Source of the DNA: Paragonimus skrjabini miyazakii
Lineage: Eukaryota > Platyhelminthes > Trematoda > Plagiorchiida > Troglotrematidae
Direction of reading: 5' to 3'
Length of the DNA: 64,000 nucleotides
NCBI GenBank assembly: GCA_014338405.1
Contig: JTDE01000224.1
Coordinates: forward strand, 69,562-133,561
Positions 12,920-25,433 of this stretch are shown here, piece after piece (position 1 is the stretch's first letter; the number at the start of each line of letters is the position of its first letter). The translations under genes were made by a program, and so were the position numbers. The notes beneath the pieces were generated by a model that made no database searches, was not told the DNA's origin, and saw only the letters and a list, made by a program, of their open reading frames with translations.

Positions 12920-13060
12920 GATATTTGAAAAACATTAGCTCTAATAACAGCGAAACTCGAGTCTAGTTTTTCCTTATGAGGTGAACTGGCAGAAACCGCT
13001 ATCGAAATGCATTGAGTACGATCGAATATGGGTGATGTCCAGTTTGAAATAAATTTACTG
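12920..13060 (+). repeat. Decayed hammerhead-repeat copy
   Basis: It contains the 3' part of the hammerhead almost unchanged (GCGAAACTCGAGTCTAG at 12951-12967), but the CTGACGA core strand is gone, so it cannot cleave. It is followed by blocks matching the downstream unit: GAACTGGCAGAAA (for GGCCGACTGGAAAG) and ATGGGTGATGTCCA (for GTGGGTGATGTTCA). Confidence 0.75.
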
Positions 13061-13261
13061 GGGAAATCAATATTGTGTAACACTGTTTGTCACATCGACA
13101 GTTTCTGTGACGTTATACATGAACTGGCTATTTGGTTACCTGGTTATGTAATGTTCTTAAATTAATCGTGGATTGCTGCATAAAACACTTCAACTCATTT
13201 GTAATTTAAACTGGATAGCACTCGCAGTTCATTGTAGCCCACGTATTCAAATAGCTTTTCC

Positions 13262-13415
13262 AGCGACTTGCTTTGAAAAGAAGCATTACAGTCTAGCTCC
13301 TCTCTTGTTCGTAGTCATCAGTAGTGCATATCCATGCCATAAAAAGGGCTGACTGTAAAGTACATGTGAATGCGAGTGATTGTAAACCCAAATGAACAGT
13401 CACGTAGCCTGATCA
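13262..13415. repeat. Hammerhead-repeat mosaic: minus half joined to plus half
   Basis: Positions 13271-13335 match the hammerhead segment on the minus strand (CATCAGTAGTGCATATCC at its start), with the GAAA and cleavage strands degraded. From about 13340 the downstream blocks of the same unit run on the plus strand (AAAGGGCTGACTGTAAAG, then GAATGCGAGTGATTGT). The unit is therefore inverted on itself, with the junction beside the ribozyme. No active ribozyme remains. Confidence 0.65.
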
Positions 13416-15877
13416 TTGATGCGCTCGGGAGAGCGATCGATGGATTTGGCACAGTCAATGTGGTGTCCGTGTGTGTGTGTGTGTTTGTCACGTGCACATT
13501 TAACACAGCCGTATTGCAGAATTTGGGGGTGGAAATAGTCGAAGGTGCATGGTTGACATTGACAGCAGTAGTGATGTTGGCTAGATTGGCTGGTTGTTTA
13601 TCCGGATTACGGAGATTATCTGAGGTCACCACTACATGTATATACAAGTCATAAGAGCCAAATAGTGATTGTTTGTACTTAGTTCGAATTGGACTTGCAT
13701 TCTGGTCACACGACAACAGAGTTGAGCTAAACGTGAAGTTAGTCGAACCGCCGAGACGTTAAAATGTCCAGCTTCTGCGGTTTGAGCACAGGACCGTTGA
13801 ATATTGTAGCATTTTTAGTGACAGTGATAGTCAAATGTTATTTATTAATCACGATCTGCTTATTAGGGAACTGTGTAATTGTTCATTGCACCTGAGCCAC
13901 TTTCATCGAGAGAACAATAAAAAAAATTAAACTTCCGTTGATTTGCGAATGGTTTTCTGTCCTGCTGAGTGGCAAAATGATCGGACTTCACTGTGCCGAC
14001 TAGTAAAATCTATACATCAAGCAAATTTACAGATTAAAGCGCATGAAAACTTTCTTTTAGTAACAAAATTATCTTTTAATTTTATAAATAAAAGCAGTTT
14101 AGTATTGCAACCTGTGGGACAAATATCGTCAGATCACCCATATTTAGGCGACATTATATACGTTAAGCAGACGGTTCACACGTGATTACATCGTTAATAG
14201 TCAGCGTCATTCTAGCTGGGTAACAAGTCGATTCGTTTATGTGTACAGATTAGTACACATATATCCCATGACAAACGTCTTTTACCTCATCCTTCTATCC
14301 ATACTAGCAGTTTAGCGAAAATAATTAATCGTAACAAACGAACAAATTTTATGTATTGGAAAATACCGGAAGTTCTTATACCTATCTCTCACGTTCCACG
14401 ATTTTCGTCCCAGAATTGAACAGAGAGGGCTCCAACACTGTGTCTGCTCTACATCCCTACTACTTTGAAGCATGTAGCCTATTTTGTATAGTATAATAAG
14501 ATAATATGTACGGTGTGCTGTGTGCTATTCTTGATCATTGGACGTCGCTGCTGACTGAGTTAAGTTGAACTGTTTCTGTGGAAGTGAACTATAAAAAATG
14601 TTCTCAGCGATAGATCACGGCTACTTAAACTACTAAGACTTTTTCAGGCTGACAAACTGGAGCAATGGTAATCAGTTATGTAGAAGAATGGTGCATTGGC
14701 AGACCCATATGTTTCATCGACCAGTTTGGTACTGTTCACCCATGTCTTTGTGAGAACTCCCTGTCAGATGACCGTGCTCCATTAGACTAGCGAATTATTT
14801 TGCCCACTTAACACCAAGAAGAGGCGAACTAAACAATTTGGGATAGATGAAATCTTGAAATTCGAACAAATGTTGTCGAGCGTATGCGTGATTGTGGAAA
14901 GATAGCAGCTTCTAGAGTTGTAATCTAAATCTACTTGACAATGTCAAAGGACGTGGTACAGATAGCTTAATAAGAAAGAAGAACAGCTTCATTGAACAAG
15001 GAGAACAACAAAACAAACGAGTGGCTATCAACGCAACAAGCGCTTCCGAACTAACATAAACATGTAGACTAGGCATTTTTACAAGAACTGTGAAAACGAA
15101 GTCAAATAAAAAATGCATCGTAAAACCATTTTGGGATGAATAAAACCATTGACAACTTATAAGGTAACGCTTGTTAAGGATGGAACTTCTCAGTTTCGGA
15201 ACTCATTGATTCCATTCTGCTTGTCCCTGTAAAAATACTACCGCGGACAGGCATGATGTACAGAATTACTATGTGTATAACCTTAAGTGAAAAGAAGGCG
15301 TTTCAGCAATTATCCCATGATGGATGTTGATCAATCTTATGAGAGGGATTTTTGACTTTAAGCTGATGCATCACACGTTGTCGTTCATTAGTTATGGCTG
15401 ACAAAGTCCTGTACAGTTAGTGCAAGATAATATGCCATTTCATCTTTCGCATGTCGCAAGAACAGGGCTACTTCTTGGAGTAGTTAAAGCCGCGAGCCGA
15501 TTGCTCTTCAATCTAGTAGAAAATCTATGAGGTTCATTTGTTTGCCAAATATACACGATGTGTACAGGTACAACTTGAGAGCGGAAGTAGCGACTGTTTT
15601 AGAGTAAAATATGGGAGTTACAAAGCAATAGCCTCCCATTAGTAGTGTATTATATCAATGAACCTAAACAATGTAGCAAGATGACACAAAGGAATGACAC
15701 ACTGCTGTGTCATCGGTTGTCGACCGGTGAACACTGAAGTACATAGCTCTCTTGAGCTGATTTTTTCAAATTTAAACTTCTTCAAGGTGATAGTGAGAAA
15801 CCGGTAATCAGCTGTCAAAGATCTCGTACATTTGTTTACAATCGTTCAAAAATTCTCTTCCGAAGATAAATTTACGC
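13416..15877. other. Non-coding stretch, nothing recognised
   Basis: Apart from the short TG run there are only chance-size open frames. No tRNA, repeat family or exon with a recognisable motif was seen. Confidence 0.45.
13472..13486 (+). repeat. (TG)n short microsatellite
   Basis: A short GTGTGTGTG run directly downstream of the mosaic repeat. Confidence 0.85.
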
Positions 15878-16225
15878 ACGTGTACTGGTGTTGTGACCGT
15901 AAACGACGCTTGGCCTGTAAGTTCGTATATTGCACGAACTCCCGTACAGGTCATGTTAAACATGGGGACCATGGACACGTACACTCATTTAGGCGGCTAA
16001 CGTGCATTCACATACATTGGGTAGTAGTAGTTTGTCATTCGCCCTGATGGCACTTACCCATAGCGCTTACAAACTGTTCCGATAATCGCTTCTGGTCCGT
16101 CATCTCCTTGGAATTGGGTCTTGCCCTCTTGTTCCTGAAGTCGCTTGTGAACAGTATATTACTCACAACGAAACTGCCTGTTATACAACACCGGGAAGCT
16201 CGCAATCACATTTCTGATAAAAGAA
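15878..16225 (-). repeat. Dispersed repeat, copy B (matches 25.6-26.1k)
   Basis: On the minus strand this matches the plus-strand sequence at 25745-26095 block by block: GTTGTATAACAGGCAGTTTC, ACAAGCGAC..TCAGGAACAA, GGGCAAG, CGCTATGGG, GAATGCACGT, AATGAGTGTACGTG, CAGGCCAAGCGTC. Many substitutions and small indels separate the copies, and this one has no open frame. It is probably part of an old retroelement; the class is not established. Confidence 0.8.
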
Positions 16226-16564
16226 TTTGGATAATATTTCATATACAATGATTTTATTTGGTCTTAATGAATACTAGATGTTCACATCTGCTGCGGGTTT
16301 GAGCATTCTCGACGTTGGTTTGTACTAAATTTCGTCGTTCAAGTTTTGGATAATATAACACTTTAGTGCAAGAATTAGTCCGGTTGAAATGATTATCTAC
16401 TTCAGGCAAAGGAAGCGTACCACAGTCTAGTCACCGGGGACAGGATAAATCCTTATGATGTCCGTCAATTGCGTGGGTATGCATAATTGTTGAGGCCTGT
16501 TCAGAATTGTCTTTGGAATTGAACTCTTGTGATACCAAAAAACGTTTGAAAGCTATATTAAAGA

Positions 16565-17120
16565 AAGCCCACGATTGATCAACACAGTTGCTTTATGAAA
16601 GCGTGGTCGGAATTATAGTCCCGACAGTGGCGAGGATATGCATTATTAAGGAGCTATTCTAATGAGAGCAAAACTCGAGTCTAGTGCTTCTTTTCGAAAG
16701 GGGCTGACTGAAAAGTTTGTGGGAATGCAAAGGCTGCTATCATTTGTGAGTGATCTCTAATCAAAAGAACAGTCCAACATTCACAAATAATACTCACCAG
16801 TAGTCAAAATATCGTTGAACAAGTCAATGGCTTTTGTGGTTTTAACTTGAAAAAAGTCACAGTCGTTGGGTTATCGACTGGAGTTAACAGGATATATACT
16901 AAGGCGATCGGCCAAGCTGAGCATCGCTGACGACCAAGTGTGACCGAGTGTTTATAGCTGTTAATTCAGTCAACCTAATGTGAGGTCAATGGGGCAGTGA
17001 TCAACATGGTTGCTTGATGAAGGCATGACCAGTGTTTTACTCCCGGCCATGATAAGCAGACGTACAACTGACGAGCTCGAACGAAAGCGAAACTTGAATA
17101 TAATATTTCTTTGCAAAACC
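16565..17120 (+). repeat. Hammerhead repeat, about 1.3 tandem units
   Basis: Two ribozyme segments in the same orientation, at 16640-16687 and 17062-17107, are 422 bp apart, so this is a head-to-tail tandem. Between them lie the unit's usual blocks: GGTTATCGACTGGAGTTAAC, then a tRNA-like region with GGTCAATGGGGCAGTG. Both ribozymes are damaged. The first has TTAAGGA for CTGACGA and AAAA for GAAA. The second keeps CTGACGA and GAAA but has lost the GTC cleavage triplet and helix I. Confidence 0.85.
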
Positions 17121-19384
17121 AGCTGAGTAAAAAATCTACAGGAATGCGGATCTGTGTGTACAGTGACAAAACCACTGAGATAATTACTGAGAAGTTGAGA
17201 AAACAAGTATCCCATAGCTGGCCATAGCGTTTTGTTAGTCTGTTTGCATTTTTATACAAAGTTTGGATCTGTGCATTTCTCACGGAACGTGAATACAATT
17301 CCCTCTGGGCATACCACGACCTTCAAAAAGTTGTCAGCTTTGCCAGCCTGTGGTTAACAGGAAAAATCGATACAAATTCAAATATGCAACTAACAACAGC
17401 ATACAAAGAAACAGGATGACACGGGAACAAGTAACCTAGCTTCACCCTATGAATAACTGTGGCAACGTGGACAGAATAATCGTTCTGGGAAATGGGAAAA
17501 GACAAAACCTTTCCATTGCAAAAGCGTTATAGAAAGAGCCTCAGAACAAGATGACGATGGGATTCATAGTGTTACCGAGCCGAATTAATCAAATCTTCGA
17601 AAGCATGTGCCAGAGAATTTATTTGAAAATACGTAAGCGTTTCTTCAGAAGACATATTGTACCTCTTAAGACAATGTGCAAATGCGCGAATAGCAGAATC
17701 AAATGAACAATACAAATTTACTTTAATAATGCAAGCCCATTTAACTTTAGACGACCAAGTTACTCCAAGCCTGAAAGAAATCATTCGTGACTAACATTTA
17801 AATATTACTGAGACCGGAATATTTCTGTGAGCCTTCTGTTAAAAGTAAAAGTGAGCTGACTATAAAAAGGCAATCTTTCATCGTAAGTCATGTGGTACTT
17901 TGGCACCGAGTCTGTGAAACGGCGTATTAGCAAAGGCATCATGAAAAATGGTTAATTCGTTCAGGCAGTCACTGAGTACACCAGAAAGGCGGTTGTATAA
18001 ATTGAGGGAGAGAAGTTTGTTATGCTGCAACCTAAAACGCCCTCCAGGTTTTCCGCGAACCACTTCATTGGCTAGTTGTCATTGTCAGACGGCGCATGAT
18101 TATCATCTAATCAACCAGAATATAGAGATGCAAAAACTGATGATTACCACCCAATAACAAGTGTTGTTTAAAAGTACTGTCTGGGTTTCATAACGCAAAG
18201 AGCATACAGTGAAGTACGTACGGAAAAAAGATGATAAATGTTTCCAATTTTCTCAGTAACACTGTAGATACTGTAGGCATTAATCATTCGCTGGACATCG
18301 TATAAATGAAAACAAACGTCTAAAAGCCATAACAAGATACTTCGGACACCTCGAGCATTGCAAATTGTTTTAACGATTTCATAGATCGTATCTACTTTAT
18401 CCTGTTTCTCACAACTAAGTTAAGTTGTCAACATTTCAAGTCACATCATAAGAGTAATTACTCCTGACCCAGACAGTCTTGTTACTCTAATTCTCTGTGA
18501 TAGTGGGATGTCTGAAATGTTTATAGATTTTGTGGTTTAATGATATGATTATGCGATCATGGATGATAATATTCAATAGTTTACAGACCAACGAACGCAC
18601 ACATTTTGACATAATTCAGTAAGAAATAACCACATTGTTCGATAGTCTGGGACGCAGACTTAATCACACTTCAAGCAGTTTTGTGAATAAAACTCTACAT
18701 ACACGTGACATTAACACCAGGGCTTTTGAGACAAAATGAAATGGATTAGTTTGCCACAATTTTACTGTCAAAATATACGGCAGTACAATTGACTTTGATA
18801 TTTCAGACAACTGTATTCAATTTTGTTACGAATTTACCCATTTTACTGAAAAGCACTTTGAAATTGTTGCCTTTTGTTTCAGTGGCAGAAGTGAAATGTA
18901 TATCAACAAAAACAAGAGAACTATCGTAAATATCAGAGTACTTATTCATAAAAGTAACTGGTAAGATCAAGAATATTCAGATGCAACTTCCTAAGATAAT
19001 AACGAGGTATGCATGTTGTATAATTTTGGAGATCAAATTCAGTTGATGACGCAAAGTTAACATAATTCGGATGCTACACGCATACAAAATCTGAACTAAC
19101 AGAGATGTAAAAACTGAAACCCAGTAAAGGGTGAATTCTTCCCATCCTCTTTCAAAATTACAAGTTTGCAGTCAAATCTCATCTGAGGTACATTTTCTAT
19201 TTGGTAAATGGTAGAATATTTGATAGGTCTACAGTGAACAACACTGGAAACTGACTGTAGCCAATGCGACTGAATCATCTGATATGTTGATTCGGTTGTG
19301 TATAATGTGAAGCCAGTTGTGAGCTGCTCAACAACAAAGCTACCCCATAAGAACGCGGATCAAACTGAAAGGTCCTGTTGGTGA
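17121..19384. other. Non-coding stretch, nothing recognised
   Basis: Several 60-100 codon open frames on the minus strand (around 16970-17300 and 17878-18063) show no recognisable domain and no convincing splice borders. Confidence 0.4.
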
Positions 19385-19510
19385 AAAGGATAGAGACGAC
19401 TGATGTGGTCTAATAAGAACGAATCTCAAGTCTAGCTCTACTGTTTGATAGTGGTTTACTAAGTCTATCAAATTAAGAGCCTGAGATCAATTGCGACTGG
19501 TTGTGAGGAT
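19385..19510 (+). repeat. Decayed hammerhead-repeat copy
   Basis: The ribozyme segment (19394-19438) aligns without gaps to the intact one, but CTGACGA reads CTGATGT and GAAA reads GAAT, so it should be inactive. Downstream, AAGTCTATC and GAGATCAATTGCGACTGG correspond to AAGTCTATG and GCGATCAATTGTGGG of intact units. Confidence 0.65.
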
Positions 19511-19849
19511 ACATTTTGAAAAACCAGAAAACACAAGTGTGATTGATTTGTTGTTTGATCAACCCAGTTAGACGTTAGATTCACCATTATCAAATCATCT
19601 CAGACAACAACACATATGTAGTTTGTGCAAATACCTAAATGGTATACAAGCGTGAGAAAGTGCGAAGTCCTAGTTGAGAAAAAAGAGGACAGAAGAGACC
19701 TAAGTACTAGAAAATGTTATGCCTTTACTGAAATACACAGTAGGAAGGTGCATATATCTTATAAACAAGCGACATCACGTAGCGGAATAAGCTAATGATT
19801 TCGGTGATTTCAATGTGGAGAGAAGTTCTGGTCGTGAGTTTATGGGTTG

Positions 19850-20130
19850 GATTTAGCGGGAAAGTTAATGTGTTTTCTCTGCAGACAATCGGGCAATCTG
19901 AACCCTACTCAAAAGTCAACGTGGCTGGGCGTTTAAATGTGATGACTCATTGGTGTTTAATGTGAAGTCATTGAAAGCGTGGCCGGAGCTCTAGTCCCAG
20001 CCTTGGGAAGGATATGTACTACTGACGACCTCTAACAATAGAAAATTGCGAGTACAATGATTGTTTTCGAAAGGTTTTGACTAGAAAGCTCATGGGAATG
20101 CAACAGCTGCGGTCAGTCGGGCGTGATGTT
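19850..20130 (+). repeat. Hammerhead-repeat copy with tRNA-like region, decayed
   Basis: It contains AATCGGGCAATCTGA, a worn tRNA-like stretch ending AGTCCCAGCC, then GATATGTACTACTGACGA, so the first core strand of the hammerhead is intact. It continues TTTTCGAAAGG and TGCGGTCAGTCGGGCGTGATGT. The second half of the ribozyme (stem II closing strand, helix III and cleavage site) is scrambled. Confidence 0.8.
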
Positions 20131-20384
20131 CATATAATAAAAACGCATCAGTAACTTAGGTAGGAGTGAAAATAAGGTGTCCTCAATAGGACAATTTGCA
20201 TATGGCCTTCATTACCCGGCGTAATTAAGTGCAATTATTTTACAAACAAGTAGCGGTTCGTAAAATTAGTTGAACGCGAATCTGTTCGTTAAATTTCTGT
20301 GCAGATATTAAGGCAGTTGTGAATCCAATAGTTTTAAGTGAAAAAGATATACAGAGAAAAAAAATAGTTGTATTGATAACTTAC

Positions 20385-20474
20385 CGATTTCTTAGCACGG
20401 TCCACAGTTCCCCACCAAGGCAAGCCTCCATAAGCATATAAACATACTTGTTGTCTTTATACGTACAATAAAGT
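20385..20474 (-). CDS. PKG exon: hinge region of kinase domain
   Basis: A 90-nt exon encoding LYCTYKDNKYVYMLMEACLG followed by GELWTVLRN. This is beta-4, beta-5, the hinge and alpha-D of the kinase N-lobe to C-lobe crossing, close to the animal PKG segment with YMLMEACLGGELWT. The hinge contacts the ATP adenine. The acceptor is TTCTTTACAG and the donor is GTAAGTTA. The exon begins with the last base of an Arg codon (CG|A) split with the exon at 23.4k and ends CG|, so another exon must follow. None was recognised between here and position 1. Confidence 0.93.
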
Positions 20475-23266
20475 CTGTAAAGAATAGTACAGTATAGGAA
20501 TGTTTATCATGTAGTTGGTCGTCACTCACGAACCATTCCAATTATGATCGTGTGTGTTTCTAAATAATATACTTAGGTAAAGTGCATTAATATGACAAAG
20601 TTATATTTTCTCACAAAGCAATCGTAATGAAAATCAACAAGCTAATCCACAAATTAAATCCACTCATTGATTTGTTAAAACAGGCTCTGAGAAACAGGCT
20701 TTCATTTTGATAAGACAAACCGTCTAGAATGGTGAAATAGACCAAATTTGAGGCAGTTCGGAAATAGGACTCAGAATGTTATGTTAAGGAGTTGCTCATT
20801 TTGTTTTGCGTTTCGATGACTACGTTATTCACGTGGAACTATTTAGGCATATACCCCGAACAAACTTATAAAAAAAACGGTTTATCGAAAGTATTTGTTC
20901 TAAGCTATCTATCAACACGCCAACAACATAGGGTTTATACGAAATGACAATGTTCTAAGTTAAGGTTGCAGTTAGACTGATGACGGAAATCTTATATCCG
21001 AATACTAAAAACACAGTAAGAGTTTTCGTTTCTTCTTAACAACTTAATGAGGAAAATCGTAGGAGTAGACTGCTTAATTTCAAGTACACTCAAGCAGTCA
21101 AGTTATAACGGCCCCGGAATAAAACACACACAATGTCTGGATTATTTCAACATTCGAAGAAAACAACCACGAATATCCATCTTGTATCATCCAAGAAAGT
21201 ACATGTGATCGGATAGATCGTTAATACGAGTTGCGAGTGAGTGTCTGTTCTAGTTTCAGACAGACAACCAGTCCCAGAAGATTTTATCCAGTCCTGCTAT
21301 AGCAGGGGGCAGAACCCTGAGAGAATTTACAAATGGCCAGATTGCTGTAATCAAGCTGATGAATGTAAAACTACCAAAGATTGTCGAACGAATTCGTGGT
21401 TCAATCGTGCTGTCGTAAACTGTTTGAGAAGTCTATATACACGGATGATTACTATAAAATACAGAACGTCTGTCAAGTGTGTGTAACCAAGACCATTCAA
21501 TTAAGATATGCTTAACGAGCTTGCGGACAAAGGTCGTTTACAACACATTGTTTTAGTGCCTCTGATTTGTTTGTTGCAAACAGATTATGAGTTCTATTTT
21601 TATCACTGAAGTCAACTTGCAATCTAGTTTAAAAGTGAACTATGTCCAATGTCTCAGGGAAATCCCAGTGAAAATATTGATAGTTACTAATTGAAAGGAA
21701 TTTAACTTTGAGGCAAGAAAGTGGACTTAGAGTAACATTGGAAAGAAGAACAGGTATTAACCTGAGAAGCCCAAATAAAATCTCTTCTGAGTTGTGGAGC
21801 ACTTGCAGCCATTGAAAAAGATAGAGAACATTCTTGTTTCTTCAAGGTGCAGCAAGTAAGTATAGTAACACTGTGTTTCTTGTCAAAAAACGTAAATTTC
21901 CCTTTGCAAATTCCATGTTCCGAACTGGGTAACTATATTTGTGACCTATTTTCAAGAGAAAACCGGTTGACGAATAGTTACCCAAAAAGTATAAAAAGGT
22001 GCTGAAGTATACAACTATACAGCGGAGTTAAAGACTATTGTGGATAAAAGATGATGTGGTATACATGCAACTTTGCTAGGTTATGCTGCGGAGCAGCACA
22101 AATGTTCTCAGAGGGACAAAAACATTGTTCCCCACCTGTTGCTCCCAAACAAAGAATCTGTAGAGTGTTTTAGGGACTTTCATCAGAAACTGTTGAAATA
22201 TGATCACTGGTATTCTGCGTGTAAAACATACTAAGTATCGGTATTCGGATTCTAACAGTAATTCATTAAGGCCTCGCACATGAGAACTCGTACCAGTGAA
22301 CCCATTCAATTTCGCTTCCCATCTTGGTTTATGACAATGAGTTGAACTGAGGGGTTTCCCAATCTTTGCAAACCAAGAAACTGTAGTCAAGCCTATCCGA
22401 ATTTTTCACGAACTGCCTAAACTCTCCGGCATCTTCCACTAGTTAGAGTGTTCATCTTCATTGCACATGCTGGGAAACATCATTTATTCGACATCTTCGA
22501 ATGTTTTCCCCAAAAAGCAAACAGAAACGTTTCCAGAAGAAGCTTTTCTTCTCCAAGCTTAGCGGCCTCCTCTGCTTTTTTTCGTGCAGTCGTCTTTTAT
22601 CTGCGCATCGTTGTCCGTATGAGATTTGTAAATTAATGTTACTGATTGGACTAATTCCTTTGTATTGTATTCACTGATATTGTCACTTTGTCAAAAGTTT
22701 ACAGATAAAACCAAGGTTGTTCATTGATGAACCCGGAATCTCCAGAGAATGGATTCTGTGTTTTAAAAGTTTTAAAAGTTTTTACCAGAATAATTTCAGA
22801 AGTTCTGAAGGACAGTGAAGTGGTTTACTAGCTCCTGCACATTGCTTCGCTGTCATTAAAAACTTGGTTGACCTTTTACAAGTAGTTAGCACTTTAATGT
22901 TGAACGTTTGATTTTAAGCAAATGAACTTTACAAATTATGTCATCTCCATTTCCGTTCGTTTATCTCTATGCTACGATTGTTACTTTTTCTTGCTTTATA
23001 GTCATATTCTCGGTAAGAACTAGCCTAAGTCATTGACATCAACCACCGTGCGTAACAATGGTGTCATTTTTCCTGCAACGTACAGCATCTGGATGTAATG
23101 CATTCTCGAAATACCATAGTTACCTAAGCTAACTAAGTTTTGGGTGGACTAACATCAATCGTTCGACGTGCGGCTTTAAGAAGTACAAACCACATTTGAC
23201 CAAAAAGAGATAACATGTAGGATATCACACAGAATCAATGAATTACTGTAGTCAGGGTCAACTTAC
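20475..23266 (-). other. PKG intron
   Basis: An intron of 2792 nt between the kinase beta-3/alpha-C exon and the hinge exon. Open frames inside (for example near 22076-22390 on the minus strand) have no recognisable motif. No known repeat was seen. Confidence 0.7.
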
Positions 23267-23406
23267 CGACAAATGAACGGGCAACGCATTTCTAATAGGA
23301 TTTGCCTTTCTGAACAGATGTGTTCTTGTTGACGAGTTTGTACAATGTGTTGTTTTTTCATGCGCTTCAGTGCAAAAGATCTGGACCGATCTTTGTTCCA
23401 AACAAC
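23267..23406 (-). CDS. PKG exon: kinase beta-3 and alpha-C
   Basis: A 140-nt exon. It encodes VVWNKDRSRSFALKRMKKQH, with the invariant ATP-anchoring lysine in FALK, then QTRQQEHICSERQIL, holding the alpha-C glutamate that pairs with that lysine (SER for the usual SEK), and ends EMRCPFICR. The TRQQEHI.SE run is characteristic of PKG. It is in phase 0 with the preceding exon and ends CG|, completed by A of the hinge exon. Acceptor CTTTTCAG, donor GTAAGTTG. Confidence 0.94.
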
Positions 23407-25300
23407 CTGAAAAGATAATTACAAACGTAAACGCTAATCGGAGTTGTGGTAAAACTTAATAGAAAATTACTCGTATGTAGAACTTCCATGGAACTGACCA
23501 CAAGTTATAACGTTGAGGCTCGGTCAAAAACCAATACCCTCGTTTTCCCCACAGTCATGGGATACTCAAATTTCAGCCAAAAATCTGACAGTGATATTGT
23601 GTGATAAGGTGATTCTTCAAATAAGAAATTTGATTGGGAAAGGTAAAGTTGTTTTCTTCTTCGAGGAGGCATGTCTAACTCACACGGAAACCGCAAGAAA
23701 GTGAAAACAGTAATATTGCTTAGTAAGAACCACCAGAATCGTTGTGAGCTAATGATATAATGATCGAGACATCATCAGGACTAATTTCAGCGATTTAAAT
23801 TAATGTGGACGTCACTGAACCTCTTGTGTGGTTTGTTATGCTGAGTGTGCAGCTATTACATAAGAACGAGAGGTGTTATGTTGATCAATGCGTTATACAT
23901 CTCTACTGGCGATTGATAGTAAAGAAAAGATGATAGAAAGCAGTTCAATCAGTGAAAAACTCTTCAACATACATTACTACATCAAAATATCATAATATAT
24001 TGACTAAGACACTGTCAGAGTATGTTCAGAGCTAAACAACACTTAGTGGAGCCTATAAACTGATGACCAGCGGAAGAATGTTGTGTTTTCAGTCCGTTAA
24101 CCATATTAGAAATGTCAAGGAGATTTACCAGGCGTCTTGCTTTTTCTATTTTCCAGTTAACTTCCACCAAAGTTATTCGGAAATCATGTCAATTGAGTCG
24201 AAAACTCTAGAATATGGTTTGCAATATTCATTAGCTATTTGACAAATGTTGATTTGACATAGCTTGCCTTAACTCCGACCTTCAGAAAATTCCATCATTC
24301 GGATTTGTAGCAAACCTCATCTAGAGTCCTACAAACGTGGTTTTAGTGAAGGATTAACCTGACGTTGAACCAAGCCTAACTCCTAGACCACATGAACAAG
24401 TAGTAGATTAGAAAAAAAGGTGTCAAACGAAATCGGAATTTAGGTGGCCACAGAAAGTTATGAAATGTTAACGGACGCCATTATGTGAACTAATTATTGT
24501 TCTGGAATCAACGTCTTTACAACCTGAGTTTGGTCTGATAAATGTTCCATGCCGTATTTCCAAAAGGGATGGATGAGACTTATTCCATTCATGAAATTGT
24601 TTCACCTTGTACTTGGGAAGCTAATTTCCACAAACATGATACCCAAGTCAAGTGGCTTATAGGTTGTAGATGTGATTTTCCGATAGGCGTAATATTGTAT
24701 ATCGTTTTGATAGAAATTATCTGTTCATCGTTAGCTTTGTATTAGTAAAAGTGACGTTACAAATTGTTAGCAAGCATATTATGTCACCATTGTAATCTTC
24801 TCTTTCAGAGGAAACACTTCATTAAGATCTGAAACCTATATTCAACCCAAAATCGAACAATTAAAATCGGTCGTTCCATATTTTTAAGATCACGTCTGGT
24901 ACCACTCAGGATACTTGTTATTAGATAACTGTCATTTGATAATAATCAACTACATAAACATATCTTACTTAGGCTTTGAGTACATGGTTATTTCAGTCCT
25001 GTTCAGTAAAACTGAAGCCAATCAGACCTTTTGTATATACATACTTTATTTGGTTCGAAAGAGATGGCATGGTAACGTACACTTGGAAGTGGTCATCCCC
25101 AACACGAAAGATACCTTGTGATTAAGCCACAATATACACTGTTTTCTTACGGAATAGTAGCTGAATATGGTACGCTCTCGATAGCTTTGCTGCATTACAG
25201 CCTAGATGATTCATATTATCAGTAAAGTGTATCGTATAGGTTCATAAAATACGCCGGTGTACCGGTTAAAATTTACGCCACCTGCATTCAAAATACTTAC
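23407..25300 (-). other. PKG intron
   Basis: An intron of 1894 nt. A 67-codon plus-strand open frame (24542-24745) has no recognised motif. Nothing else was seen. Confidence 0.7.
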
Positions 25301-25433
25301 CAACTCCACGCAACCGAAACCACCGACACCTAGAACAGCAATTGGTTCCAAATCCTCCTTTCGAATCCGCTCTACTTGGGGTTCCTGTGGAATCACGGCA
25401 GGCCTGATTGAGATATGCGGTGGACTTTTTCGT
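25301..25433 (-). CDS. PKG exon: linker and glycine-rich loop
   Basis: A 133-nt exon that joins the cyclic-nucleotide module to the kinase. It encodes a basic, proline-rich linker (RKSPPHISIRPAVIPQEPQV), then RIRKEDLEPIAVLGVGGFGC and VEL. The GVGGFG nucleotide-binding loop in an LGVGGFG.VEL context is diagnostic of PKG. The first base completes a Gly codon (GG|A) from the exon at 33.6k, and the exon ends in phase 0. Acceptor TTCGTATTAG, donor GTAAGTAT. The linker carries the junction that cGMP binding relieves; the proline content is unusual but its effect is unknown. Confidence 0.95.

Noticed and set aside
17878..18063. Arg/Leu-rich minus-strand frame that looks protein-like
   Set aside because: Only 61 codons, with no recognisable family or splice sites; not distinguishable from chance.
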